DNA from: Chromatiaceae bacterium
GTDB taxonomy: Bacteria > Pseudomonadota > Gammaproteobacteria > Chromatiales > Chromatiaceae
Reading direction: 5' to 3'
DNA length: 64,000 nucleotides
Assembly: GCA_019356535.1 (NCBI GenBank)
Contig: CP037918.1
Span: 992,001 to 1,056,000, forward strand
Part shown: piece after piece, positions 1 through 8,179 of the stretch
How the letters are laid out: the number at the start of each line of letters is the position of its first letter
Position numbering within the stretch: the stretch's first letter is position 1
Notes under the pieces: model-generated
Database searches by the model: none
The model's input: the letters and a program-made list of their open reading frames with translations, nothing else
Told to the model about the DNA's origin: nothing
Program-made: the position numbers and the translations under genes

Positions 1-1
1 C

Positions 2-262
2 GGCCTGGCACGTTACGCCAAGCCCGAGCACAAGCCGGCTGACTACAACAACACCGCCGAGCTGGGCCTGGCGTTGTTCACCCAGCACGTCTATGCCTTC
101 GAGATCGCGGCGGTGATCCTGCTGGTGGGTATCGTTGCGGCGATCAGCCTGACCCTGCGCCGGCGCCCCGATACCAAGTACCTCGATCCGGGTCGCCAGG
201 TGCGCGTGCGCGCCGCTGACCGGCTGCGCGTGATCAAGATGAAGGCGGAGGAGAAGGCCTGA
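2..262 (+). CDS. nuoJ: NADH-quinone oxidoreductase subunit J (C-terminal part)
   Basis: This is the 3' end of a membrane subunit of respiratory complex I; its start lies left of the window. The frame is open from base 2 and reads into a final transmembrane segment (about [18 protein letters not shown]) followed by a basic cytoplasmic tail ending in KMKAEEKA, as in NuoJ. The stop codon overlaps the start of nuoK (ATGA). The identity rests mainly on position immediately before nuoK-L-M-N, plus the tail with the conserved tyrosine-phenylalanine-glutamate entry to the last helix. Partial gene; the frame runs off the window edge. Confidence 0.85.
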   Translation, partial: GLARYAKPEHKPADYNNTAELGLALFTQHVYAFEIAAVILLVGIVAAISLTLRRRPDTKYLDPGRQVRVRAADRLRVIKMKAEEKA

Positions 263-567
263 TGATTGCGTTGTCCGATTACCTGATCGTTGCCGCCATC
301 CTGTTCGCCATCAGCGTGGCCGGCATCTTCCTCAACCGCAAGAACGTGCTGTTGCTGCTGATGTGCATCGAGCTGATGCTGCTGGCGGTGAACATCAACT
401 TCGTGGCCTTCTCGCATTACCTGGGAGATGTCCACGGACAGATCTTCGTGTTCTTCATCCTCACGGTGGCGGCTGCCGAGGCGGCCATCGGCCTGGCGAT
501 CCTGGTGGTGTTGTTCCGCACACGCAACACCATCAACGTTGCTGATCTGGATACCTTGAAGGGCTGA
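262..567 (+). CDS. nuoK: NADH-quinone oxidoreductase subunit K
   Basis: Small three-helix membrane subunit of complex I (101 aa, the usual length) taking part in proton translocation. The two membrane glutamates characteristic of the family are visible at E37 (MCIELML) and E73 (AAEAAIGLA), corresponding to E36 and E72 of E. coli NuoK. Its start overlaps the nuoJ stop and its stop overlaps the nuoL start, so translation of nuoJ, K and L is probably coupled. Confidence 0.96.
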   Translation: MIALSDYLIVAAILFAISVAGIFLNRKNVLLLLMCIELMLLAVNINFVAFSHYLGDVHGQIFVFFILTVAAAEAAIGLAILVVLFRTRNTINVADLDTLKG

Positions 568-2519
568 TGATGATGGAAACGATCCTGCTTGCCATCGTAC
601 TGGCGCCGCTGACTGGCGCGATCATTGCCGGTCTGTTCCGCAACCAGATAGGGCGCGCTGGCGCGCACACGGTCACCATTTTGGGTGTGGCCATTTCCTG
701 CGCGCTGTCGCTGTATGTGTTCTGGCAGTACGCCTTCAACGACGCGCCGGTGTACAACGAGTCGGTCTACACCTGGATGGTGGTCGACGGGTTGCGCATG
801 GAGGTCGGTTTCCTGATCGACCGGCTCACCGCCATGATGATGGCGGTGGTCACCTTCGTGTCGCTGATGGTGCACGTCTACACCATCGGCTACATGGCCC
901 ACGAGGACGGCTACCAGCGCTTCTTCAGCTACATTTCGCTGTTCACCTTCTCGATGCTGATGCTGGTGATGTCCAACAACTTCCTGCAGCTGTTCTTCGG
1001 CTGGGAAGCGGTGGGCCTGGTGTCCTATCTGCTGATCGGTTTCTACTTCAAGCGCGAGTCGGCCATCTTCGCCAACCTGAAGGCCTTCCTGGTCAATCGC
1101 GTGGGCGACTTCGGCTTCATCCTGGGTATTGCCGCGGTGGCCATGTATATGAATACCCTGGACTATGCAGAGGCCTTCGCGCGTGCGCCCGAGTACGCGG
1201 ACACCACCATCAACGTTTGGGGTGACGCGCAGTGGTCGCTGATGACCGTGATCTGTGTGTTGCTGTTCGTCGGCGCCATGGGCAAGTCGGCACAGGTCCC
1301 GCTGCACGTCTGGCTGCCCGATTCCATGGAAGGCCCGACCCCCATCTCGGCGCTGATCCATGCGGCCACCATGGTTACCGCTGGTATCTTCATGGTCGCG
1401 CGCATGTCGCCGCTGTACGAGATGTCGGAGACGGCGCTGAGCTTCGTGATGATCACCGGCGCCACCACCGCGTTCTTCATGGGCCTGATCGGCATCGTGC
1501 AGAACGACATCAAGCGGGTGATCGCCTATTCCACGCTGTCGCAGCTCGGTTACATGATCGCCGCGCTCGGTGCCTCGGCCTATGCTGCCGGCCTGTTCCA
1601 CCTGATGACCCACGCCTTCTTCAAGGCGCTGCTGTTCCTGGGTGCGGGTTCGGTGATCATCGGCATGCACCACGATCAGGACATGCGCAACATGGGCGGG
1701 GTGCGCAAGTACATGCCCATCACGCACTGGATGATGGTGATCGGCACCCTGGCGCTGATCGGCTTCCCTGGCTTCTCGGGCTTCTTCTCCAAGGATGCCA
1801 TCATCGAGGCCATCCACCATTCGGAGCTGTTCGGCAGCGGCTATGCCCATCTGCTGCTGGTGGCCGGGGTCTTCGTGACCGCGCTCTACAGCTTCCGACT
1901 GTATTTCATGGTCTTCCACGGTGAAGGCCCGCGTGATCCCCACGCCAGGGAGCACCTGCACGAGTCGCCCAAGGTGGTGACGCTGCCGCTGATGGCGCTG
2001 GCTGTACCCTCGATCTTCATCGGCTACTTCGCCATCGGGCCCATGCTGTTCGGCGATTTCTTCGACGGCGTGATCACTGTCGCGGCGGCGCACGACACCC
2101 TGGGCGAGATCGGCTTCGATGGTGCCTTTGGCTTCATGCTGCATGGCCTGACCGGCATTCCGGTCTATCTCGCCGCTGCCGGCGCCCTGGCCGCCTGGTA
2201 CATCTATATGCGCCGCCCCTCGTTGGCGCTGGAGTTTGCCACGCGCTTCGACTGGGCCTACTGGATCCTCGACCGCAAGTTCGGCTTCGACGACCTGTAC
2301 CAGTGGTTGTTTGCGGGTGGCTCGCGCCTGCTGGGCAAGGCCCTGTGGCAGGTCGGTGACCGGATGGTCATCGATGGGGTGGCGGTCAACGGTTCGGCCT
2401 ACTCGGTCGGCTGGCTGGCCTCGGTCATGCGCTACTTGCAGACCGGTTACCTGTATCACTATGCCTTCGCGATGATCATCGGCCTGCTGGGGCTGCTGAG
2501 CTGGTTCGTGATCCGCTGA
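567..2519 (+). CDS. nuoL: NADH-quinone oxidoreductase subunit L
   Basis: Antiporter-like proton-pumping subunit of complex I, 650 aa with about 16 predicted transmembrane helices. The conserved antiporter motifs are present: a glutamate in the fifth helix (E147 in FGWEAVGL) and a central lysine (K240 in AMGKSAQVPLHVWLPD), followed by the conserved EGPTPISALIHAATMV stretch. The long C-terminal portion beyond residue 480 matches the NuoL-specific lateral helix region. The start ATG overlaps the nuoK stop; two further ATGs follow in frame (ATGATGATG), so the exact initiation codon is uncertain by two codons. Confidence 0.97.
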   Translation: MMMETILLAIVLAPLTGAIIAGLFRNQIGRAGAHTVTILGVAISCALSLYVFWQYAFNDAPVYNESVYTWMVVDGLRMEVGFLIDRLTAMMMAVVTFVSLMVHVYTIGYMAHEDGYQRFFSYISLFTFSMLMLVMSNNFLQLFFGWEAVGLVSYLLIGFYFKRESAIFANLKAFLVNRVGDFGFILGIAAVAMYMNTLDYAEAFARAPEYADTTINVWGDAQWSLMTVICVLLFVGAMGKSAQVPLHVWLPDSMEGPTPISALIHAATMVTAGIFMVARMSPLYEMSETALSFVMITGATTAFFMGLIGIVQNDIKRVIAYSTLSQLGYMIAALGASAYAAGLFHLMTHAFFKALLFLGAGSVIIGMHHDQDMRNMGGVRKYMPITHWMMVIGTLALIGFPGFSGFFSKDAIIEAIHHSELFGSGYAHLLLVAGVFVTALYSFRLYFMVFHGEGPRDPHAREHLHESPKVVTLPLMALAVPSIFIGYFAIGPMLFGDFFDGVITVAAAHDTLGEIGFDGAFGFMLHGLTGIPVYLAAAGALAAWYIYMRRPSLALEFATRFDWAYWILDRKFGFDDLYQWLFAGGSRLLGKALWQVGDRMVIDGVAVNGSAYSVGWLASVMRYLQTGYLYHYAFAMIIGLLGLLSWFVIR

Positions 2520-2545
2520 ACATCGCCCTGAGGACGGAATGAAAA

Positions 2546-4060
2546 ATGAGTGCTGACTGGCCCATTCTGAGTGTCGTCATCTGGCTGCCCATCATCGGTG
2601 GTCTGCTGGTGCTGGGGAGCGGCGACCGCGCGCCCAACGTCACCCGCTGGCTGGCCTTGCTGGTGTCGATCCTGACCTTCGTGCTCAGCATCCCGCTGTA
2701 CACCGGCTTTGATGCGTCCACCGCGCAGATGCAGTTCGTCGAGAACCTGCCGTGGATTCCGGCTTTTGACATCAACTATCACCTGGGCGTGGACGGCATC
2801 TCCATGCCGCTGGTCCTGCTCACCACCTTCGTCACTATCCTGGTGATCATCGCCGGCTGGGAGGTCATCCAGTACAAGCCATCGCAGTACATGGCGGCCT
2901 TCCTGATCATGGAAGGGGTGATGGTCGGTGTGTTCGCGGCTCTGGACGCCATGCTGTTCTACGTCTTCTGGGAGGCCATGCTGATCCCGATGTTCATCAT
3001 CATCGGCATCTGGGGCGGGCCGCGCCGGGTGTACGCCACCATCAAGTTCTTCCTCTACACCTTCCTCGGCTCGGTGTTCATGCTGGTGGCGTTGATCTAC
3101 ATGTACTTCAAGTCGGGGTCGATGGAGATCCTGGCCTTCCACGATCTCAAGCTGAACCTCACCGAGCAGCTGCTGATCTTCATCGCCTTCCTGCTGGCCT
3201 TCGCGGTCAAGGTGCCGATGTGGCCGGTGCACACCTGGTTGCCCGATGCGCACGTCGAGGCGCCCACCGGCGGCTCGGTGATCCTGGCGGCCATCATGCT
3301 CAAGATTGGCGGTTACGGCTTCCTGCGTTTCAGCCTGCCGATCACGCCGGATGCCAGCCAGACGCTGGACTGGCTGGTCATCGGCATGTCGCTGATCGCG
3401 GTGGTCTACATCGGCTTCGTGGCACTGGTGCAGCAGGACATGAAGAAGCTGATCGCCTACTCGTCCATCGCGCACATGGGTTTCGTGACCCTGGGCTTCT
3501 TCATCGTGTTCCGCATCGTTGCCAACCCCGAGGTGGACAGCGGCGCGGTGCTGGGCGTACAGGGCGGCATGGTGCAGATGGTGTCTCATGGCTTCATCTC
3601 GGCGGCCATGTTCCTGTGCGTTGGCGTGCTCTATGACCGTCTGCACAGCCGCCAGATCGCCGACTATGGCGGTGTGGTCAACGTCATGCCCTGGTTCGCG
3701 TTCTTCATGGTTTTCTTTGCCATGGCCAATGCCGGCCTGCCGGGCACCTCGGGCTTCGTCGGCGAGTTCATGGTGATCCTGGCCAGCTTCCGCGCCGATT
3801 TCTGGTTCGCGGTACTGGCGGCCACCACCTTGATCCTCGGCGCGGCTTATACGCTGTGGATGGTCAAGCGCGTGGTGTTCGGCGAGGTGCGCTCCGAAGG
3901 CGTGGCTGCTCTCAGCGATATCAACGCCCGCGAAGCGGTGGTGTTGGCCTCGCTGGCGCTGGCAGTGCTCGCCCTGGGACTGTGGCCTGCGCCGCTCATT
4001 GAGGTGATGGACGCCTCGATCGGCAATCTCGTTCAGCACATCGGTGTCAGCAAGCTCTGA
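2546..4060 (+). CDS. nuoM: NADH-quinone oxidoreductase subunit M
   Basis: Second antiporter-like subunit of complex I (504 aa). The fifth-helix glutamate is E143 (VFWEAMLIPMF) and the central lysine is K222 (AVKVPMWPVHTWLPDAH), followed by the conserved VEAPTGGSVILAAIMLK segment typical of NuoM. It lies 26 bases after nuoL, with a purine-rich ribosome site (TGAGGACGGAATG) and then AAAATG at the start. Same operon as the neighbouring nuo genes. Confidence 0.97.
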   Translation: MSADWPILSVVIWLPIIGGLLVLGSGDRAPNVTRWLALLVSILTFVLSIPLYTGFDASTAQMQFVENLPWIPAFDINYHLGVDGISMPLVLLTTFVTILVIIAGWEVIQYKPSQYMAAFLIMEGVMVGVFAALDAMLFYVFWEAMLIPMFIIIGIWGGPRRVYATIKFFLYTFLGSVFMLVALIYMYFKSGSMEILAFHDLKLNLTEQLLIFIAFLLAFAVKVPMWPVHTWLPDAHVEAPTGGSVILAAIMLKIGGYGFLRFSLPITPDASQTLDWLVIGMSLIAVVYIGFVALVQQDMKKLIAYSSIAHMGFVTLGFFIVFRIVANPEVDSGAVLGVQGGMVQMVSHGFISAAMFLCVGVLYDRLHSRQIADYGGVVNVMPWFAFFMVFFAMANAGLPGTSGFVGEFMVILASFRADFWFAVLAATTLILGAAYTLWMVKRVVFGEVRSEGVAALSDINAREAVVLASLALAVLALGLWPAPLIEVMDASIGNLVQHIGVSKL

Positions 4061-4084
4061 TGTCGGATTCAAGCGGATAGCGAA

Positions 4085-5524
4085 ATGCAATACGACCTGA
4101 CAAGCCTGCAACCGGTCCTGCCGGAACTCTTCCTGCTCGGCGCCGCCTGTCTGGTGCTGTTGGTGGACCTTTTCCTCTCACCGCGTACCCGCATGGTGGG
4201 CTATGGCCTCTCGCTGATGGCCCTGCTCGGTACCATCGCCCTGGTCGCCTGGGTCGCCGGCCCCGAGCGCGAGACGCTGTTCGCGGGCAGCTTCGTGCGT
4301 GACCCGGTGGCGGATGTGCTCAAGATCGCGCTGCTCTCGATAGGCATCTTCGCGCTCGCCTACGGGCGTGGCTACCTGTTGGGACAGGGGATCTATCGCG
4401 GCGAGTATTTCATCCTCGCCCTGTTCGCCCTGCTCGGCATGATGATCATGGCGTCCGCGGGCAGCTTCCTCACTCTTTATCTGGGCCTGGAGCTGCTGGC
4501 GCTCAGCGTGTATGCCCTGGTTGCTTTCGATCGTGACTCGCTGAAGGGCGCCGAGGCGGCCATGAAATACTTCGTCCTGGGCGCGTTGGCATCGGGCATG
4601 CTGCTCTACGGCATCTCCATGCTCTATGGCGCCACCGGTTCGTTGATCTTCGCCGAGGTGGCCGAGGCCATCGGCTCGGGCGAGGTGGACGAGACGGTGC
4701 TGGTGTTTGGCCTGGTGTTTGTGGTCATCGGCATTGCCTTCAAGTTCGGCGCCGTGCCTTTCCATATGTGGGTGCCGGACGTCTATCATGGGGCCCCTAC
4801 CGCGGTGACCCTGTTCCTCGGCAGCGCGCCCAAGATTGCGGCTTTCGCCTTGGCGCTGCGTCTGCTGGTGGATGGCGCGGGTAGCTTGTCTGCGCATTGG
4901 GCCGACATGCTCACCATCCTGGCGGTGTTGTCGCTGGCGATCGGTAATGTCGTTGCCATCGCGCAGAGCAACCTCAAGCGCATGCTGGCCTATTCGACCA
5001 TCTCGCACGTGGGTTTTATCTTCCTCGGCTTCATCGCCGCCAATGACAAGGGCTACAGTGCGGCCCTCTTCTACACCGTGGTCTATGCGCTGACGGCCGC
5101 CGGTGGCTTTGGCCTGCTGGCGATACTCAGCCGCCGCGGCTTCGACGCCGAGAATCTGCACGATCTCAAGGGTCTCAACGAGCGCAGTCCCTGGCTGGCC
5201 GGCATGATGCTGCTGATCCTGTTCTCCATGGCTGGGGTGCCGCCGACCGTCGGCTTCTTCGCCAAGCTTTTCGTGCTCGAGGCGGTCGTCAGCGTGGACA
5301 AGGTGTGGCTGGCTGGTGTGGCTGTGTTCTTCTCCATCATCGGCGCCTTCTACTACCTGCGGGCGGTGAAGATGATGTACTTCGACAAGCCTATTGACGA
5401 CGCTGCCATCGAGGCCAGCCTCGACAGCCGCATGGCCTTCTCGGTCAACGGTGTGGCCATGCTGCTGTTCGGCCTGTTCCCCGCGGGGCTGTTCGAGGTC
5501 TGCCGCGCCGCCTTCGCCGGTTGA
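4085..5524 (+). CDS. nuoN: NADH-quinone oxidoreductase subunit N
   Basis: Third antiporter-like subunit and last gene of the nuo operon (479 aa). Family signatures include the glutamate in YLGLELLALSVYAL, the lysine K220 in AFKFGAVPFHMWVPDVYHGAP, and the AYSTISHVGFIFLG helix. It begins 24 bases after nuoM. No U-rich terminator hairpin is visible after the stop; the next signal downstream is the tRNA promoter at 5656. Confidence 0.96.
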   Translation: MQYDLTSLQPVLPELFLLGAACLVLLVDLFLSPRTRMVGYGLSLMALLGTIALVAWVAGPERETLFAGSFVRDPVADVLKIALLSIGIFALAYGRGYLLGQGIYRGEYFILALFALLGMMIMASAGSFLTLYLGLELLALSVYALVAFDRDSLKGAEAAMKYFVLGALASGMLLYGISMLYGATGSLIFAEVAEAIGSGEVDETVLVFGLVFVVIGIAFKFGAVPFHMWVPDVYHGAPTAVTLFLGSAPKIAAFALALRLLVDGAGSLSAHWADMLTILAVLSLAIGNVVAIAQSNLKRMLAYSTISHVGFIFLGFIAANDKGYSAALFYTVVYALTAAGGFGLLAILSRRGFDAENLHDLKGLNERSPWLAGMMLLILFSMAGVPPTVGFFAKLFVLEAVVSVDKVWLAGVAVFFSIIGAFYYLRAVKMMYFDKPIDDAAIEASLDSRMAFSVNGVAMLLFGLFPAGLFEVCRAAFAG

Positions 5525-5655
5525 GAGGCTTCGAGCCGGCATTTCAGCCTGGGTGCCGGAACAGGCCCGACGTGCATGAAATCGGCTGTCGCCGGGGGTG
5601 GCCTTTCGGTCTGATGGTGGGGCCACGCAAGATCAGCCTCGGTCGCAATTAGGGC

Positions 5656-5684
5656 TTGCCCGCTGGCGGCGTGTTCCCTATAAT
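5656..5684 (+). promoter_or_regulatory. Promoter of initiator tRNA
   Basis: A near-consensus sigma-70 promoter: TTGCCC at 5656-5661, a 17-base spacer, and a perfect TATAAT at 5679-5684, placing the expected start near 5691, a few bases before the tRNA. The base run just after the -10 (ACGCGGC) is GC-rich, as in stringently controlled stable-RNA promoters; that regulation is inferred. Confidence 0.85.
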
Positions 5685-5697
5685 ACGCGGCACCAGT

Positions 5698-5774
<77 letters not shown>

Positions 5775-5785
5775 ATAATCTAAAG

Positions 5786-5811
5786 AGGCCGCAGCAATGC
5801 GGCCTTTTTTC
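5786..5811 (+). terminator. Intrinsic terminator after tRNA-fMet
   Basis: Perfect 8-bp stem AGGCCGCA / TGCGGCCT (5786-5793 with 5798-5805), a GCAA tetraloop, and a T run at 5805-5810. It sits 11 bases after the tRNA CCA end and should release the tRNA precursor. Confidence 0.9.
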
Positions 5812-5976
5812 GTATGGGGCCCAGTTTGAACCTGGGAGAATCGGAGTGGTGCGGTTCAACAGGCGTCGAAGGCACTCAGCATGAGCGGAGTCAATGGATC
5901 CAGTCCCTGTCACTAGATGGGGCATGCATATCGTTGATTTGGCGGATTTTTGGCTATACGGGCTCCAAAAAACCGT
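5812..5976. other. Spacer between tRNA terminator and nusA-operon promoter
   Basis: 165 bases with no convincing coding frame. It has a lower GC content than the flanks and contains a long A run (CCAAAAAACC) just before the next -35 element. No gene or structured RNA is recognised here. Confidence 0.5.
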
Positions 5977-6006
5977 TTGACTGCGAGTGTTCCCGAATCT
6001 TATAAT
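5977..6006 (+). promoter_or_regulatory. Main promoter of the rimP-nusA-infB operon
   Basis: TTGACT at 5977-5982, an 18-base spacer, and a perfect TATAAT at 6001-6006; transcription would start near 6013. The transcript then carries about 180 nt of leader before rimP. This is the only strong promoter-like sequence between the tRNA terminator and rimP. Confidence 0.8.
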
Positions 6007-6009
6007 GTG

Positions 6010-6107
6010 CCCCGCATCCAGTCCCGGTAGGGCTGGTGACTGGGGTTTCCTCTGGCGCCTGGCGCGAGCGGAAACGTAGCTCAAGGCCCCGTTGACGGGG
6101 TTTTTTT
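6010..6107 (+). ncRNA. Structured leader (or small RNA) ending in an intrinsic terminator, upstream of rimP
   Basis: About 95 nt from the presumed transcription start to a T7 run. Three hairpins can be drawn. CCAGTC (6018-6023) pairs with GACTGG (6038-6043), extended by CCCC/GGGG. GTTTCC (6045-6050) pairs with GGAAAC (6070-6075). A terminator stem CCCCG (6087-6091) pairs with CGGGG (6096-6100) and is followed by seven Ts. It could be an attenuator of the nusA operon or a free-standing small RNA; sequence alone cannot decide. It lacks the conserved SRP-RNA tip motif, so it is not 4.5S RNA. Confidence 0.6.
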
Positions 6108-6153
6108 GTATTCCGAGTGCCGGGGCCGGAGTGGTTGGGCACGTTTTCTGGAA

Positions 6154-6175
6154 ATGGGCCTTGGGCCCATTTTTT
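6154..6175 (+). terminator. Second terminator-like hairpin immediately before rimP
   Basis: ATGGGCC (6154-6160) pairs perfectly with GGCCCAT (6164-6170) across a 3-base loop and is followed by TTTTTG. It lies only 15 bases before the rimP ATG, so polymerase entering the operon must read through it. With the hairpin at 6087-6107 it makes a tandem attenuator-like arrangement. Confidence 0.65.
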
Positions 6176-6189
6176 GTTTTTCGGGCGTA

Positions 6190-6660
6190 ATGAACAAAGT
6201 CTCGCAGCAGTTGCAGTCGCTGGCCGAAAGCGTGGTCGTGCCCCTGGGGTACGAGCTCTGGGGTGTGGAGTTGCTGGCGCGTCCGGGCGCCGGGCAATTG
6301 TTGCGGGTCTATATTGAGTCTCCGGACGGCATCGGCGTGGATGATTGCGAGCGGGTCAGTCGGCAGCTCAGCGCGTTGCTGGACGTGGAAGACCCGATCG
6401 CCGGGGAGTATGTGCTCGAGGTGTCTTCCCCGGGTATGGACAGGCCGCTGTACCGGCCCGATCAGTTCGCCCGCTACGTTGGTGAGGTGGTGCGGGTCAG
6501 GTTGTTGCCGGCAGTCGCCGGGCGCAAGAACTTCCGCGGCGAGCTGTTGGCGGCCGACGGGGAAAAGGTACAACTGCTGGTGGATGGCGAGACGGTCACC
6601 CTGGCAATGGACGAGATTGATACGGCACGCGTGGTGCCGCGGTTCCAGGCAAGAAGGTAG
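6190..6660 (+). CDS. rimP: Ribosome maturation factor RimP
   Basis: 156-aa RimP, needed for maturation of the 30S subunit. The N-terminal region ([40 protein letters not shown]) and the motif [10 protein letters not shown] are typical. The frame is open further upstream through the leader, but MNKVSQQL at 6190 is the family-consistent start and gives the usual length. Only a weak ribosome site (CGGGCG) precedes it. It is the first gene of the operon with nusA five bases downstream. Confidence 0.93.
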   Translation: MNKVSQQLQSLAESVVVPLGYELWGVELLARPGAGQLLRVYIESPDGIGVDDCERVSRQLSALLDVEDPIAGEYVLEVSSPGMDRPLYRPDQFARYVGEVVRVRLLPAVAGRKNFRGELLAADGEKVQLLVDGETVTLAMDEIDTARVVPRFQARR

Positions 6661-6664
6661 CGTG

Positions 6665-8167
6665 ATGAACAAAGAGATTCTGCTCGTAGTGGATGCCGTG
6701 TCCAACGAAAAAGGCGTGGACAAGGGGGTCATCTTCGAGGCCATCGAGGCGGCACTGGCTTCGGCCACCCGCAAGAAGCACGGTGGTGACATCGAAGTGC
6801 GGGTCCAGATCGACCGCCAGACGGGCGACTACGAGACCTTCCGGCGTTGGCTGGTAGTGGATGACGCCGAGACGCCAGTGCTGGAGAACCCCAAGGCGGA
6901 GATTACCCTCTCGGCCGCACGCGAGAGCAATCCGGATATCCAGCCGGGTGACTATATCGAGGAGCAGATCGAGTCGATCGGCTTTGGGCGTATCGCTGCG
7001 CAGACCGCCAAGCAGGTGATCGTGCAGAAGGTGCGCGAGGCCGAACGTGCCAAGGTGATCGATGCCTACAAGGACCAGGTGGGCAGCCTCATTACCGGTA
7101 TCGTCAAGCGTGCAGACAAGGGCACCATTGTGCTCGACCTCGGCGAGAACGCCGAAGCGCTGATCCCGCGCAGCGAGGTCATCCCGCGCGAAGTGGTGCG
7201 GGTAGGGGATCGCCTGCGCGCCTATCTCTACGATGTGCGCACCGAGATGCGCGGCCCGCAGTTGCTCGCCTCGCGCACTGCACCGGAGTTGCTGATCGAA
7301 CTGTTCAAGCTCGAGGTGCCCGAGATCAACGAGGGTGCCATCGAAATCATGGGCGCGGCGCGCGACCCGGGGTTGCGTGCCAAGATCGCGGTACGTGCAC
7401 TCGATCCGCGCGTGGATCCGGTGGGCGCCTGCGTGGGCATGCGGGGTTCTCGCGTGCAAGCGGTCTCCAACGAGCTGGGCGGTGAGCGCGTGGATATCAT
7501 CGTCTGGGACGACAATCCGGCGCAGTTCGTCATCAACGCCATGTCGCCGGCCGATGTGGTGTCCATTGTGGTGGACGAGGACAAGCACGCGATGGATATC
7601 GCGGTGCGTGAGGAAAACCTCTCGCAGGCCATCGGTCGTGGCGGACAGAACGTGCGTCTGGCCAGCCAGCTCACTGGCTGGGAGCTCAACGTGATGAGCG
7701 AGGAGCAGGCGCAGGAGAAGAGCGAGGCCGAGGCCCAGGAATTCATCCAGCGCTTCATGAAAGAATTGGATGTCGATGAAGAGGTCGCCGCGATCCTTGT
7801 TCAGGAAGGCTTCACCTCGGTCGAGGAGGTCGCCTACGTGGACGAGGCGGAACTGCTGGCTATCGAGGAGTTCGATGAGGGCATTGTCGAGGAACTGCGC
7901 AATCGCGCCAACGACGCCCTGCTCACCCGCGCCATCGCTCAGGAAGAACAGCTTGGCGACACGCCGCCGGCCGAGGACCTGATGAACATGGAAGGCATGG
8001 ACGAAGCGCTCGCGCACCAGCTCGCGGCACGCGGTGTGATCACCATGGAAGATCTGGCCGAGTGCGCCATCGACGACTTGATGGAGATCGAGGGTATGGA
8101 CGAGCAGCGTGCAGGCGAGCTGATCATGACCGCGCGGGCCCCCTGGTTCGCCGAAGAAGAAAAGTGA
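6665..8167 (+). CDS. nusA: Transcription termination/antitermination factor NusA
   Basis: 500 aa, close to the 495 aa of E. coli NusA. Domain order: N-terminal RNA polymerase-binding domain (1-130), S1 domain (about 135-200, [21 protein letters not shown]), KH1 and KH2 (about 225-345, including [12 protein letters not shown] and [12 protein letters not shown]), then two acidic helix-hairpin-helix repeats at the C terminus ([14 protein letters not shown] and [17 protein letters not shown]). The C-terminal repeats are those that in E. coli contact the alpha subunit and antitermination factors. Start chosen at MNKEILLV, with AAGAAGG upstream. NusA itself promotes pausing and intrinsic termination, which matters for the leader of its own operon. 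Confidence 0.97.
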   Translation: MNKEILLVVDAVSNEKGVDKGVIFEAIEAALASATRKKHGGDIEVRVQIDRQTGDYETFRRWLVVDDAETPVLENPKAEITLSAARESNPDIQPGDYIEEQIESIGFGRIAAQTAKQVIVQKVREAERAKVIDAYKDQVGSLITGIVKRADKGTIVLDLGENAEALIPRSEVIPREVVRVGDRLRAYLYDVRTEMRGPQLLASRTAPELLIELFKLEVPEINEGAIEIMGAARDPGLRAKIAVRALDPRVDPVGACVGMRGSRVQAVSNELGGERVDIIVWDDNPAQFVINAMSPADVVSIVVDEDKHAMDIAVREENLSQAIGRGGQNVRLASQLTGWELNVMSEEQAQEKSEAEAQEFIQRFMKELDVDEEVAAILVQEGFTSVEEVAYVDEAELLAIEEFDEGIVEELRNRANDALLTRAIAQEEQLGDTPPAEDLMNMEGMDEALAHQLAARGVITMEDLAECAIDDLMEIEGMDEQRAGELIMTARAPWFAEEEK

Positions 8168-8179
8168 CGAGGAGTAGGC

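Noticed and set aside
417..2459. A 680-codon minus-strand frame opposite nuoL, with similar ones opposite nuoM and nuoN
   Set aside because: These are shadows of conserved membrane-protein genes; the translations are full of His/Gln/Arg with no domain.
5775..5980. Integrative-element attachment site at the tRNA-fMet 3' end
   Set aside because: No direct repeat of the tRNA end, no integrase gene nearby, and the downstream genes are the normal metY neighbours.
6010..6107. 4.5S/SRP RNA or a second tRNA in the rimP leader
   Set aside because: The conserved GGAAGGA-type SRP tip and any cloverleaf are missing; only generic hairpins and a terminator are present.
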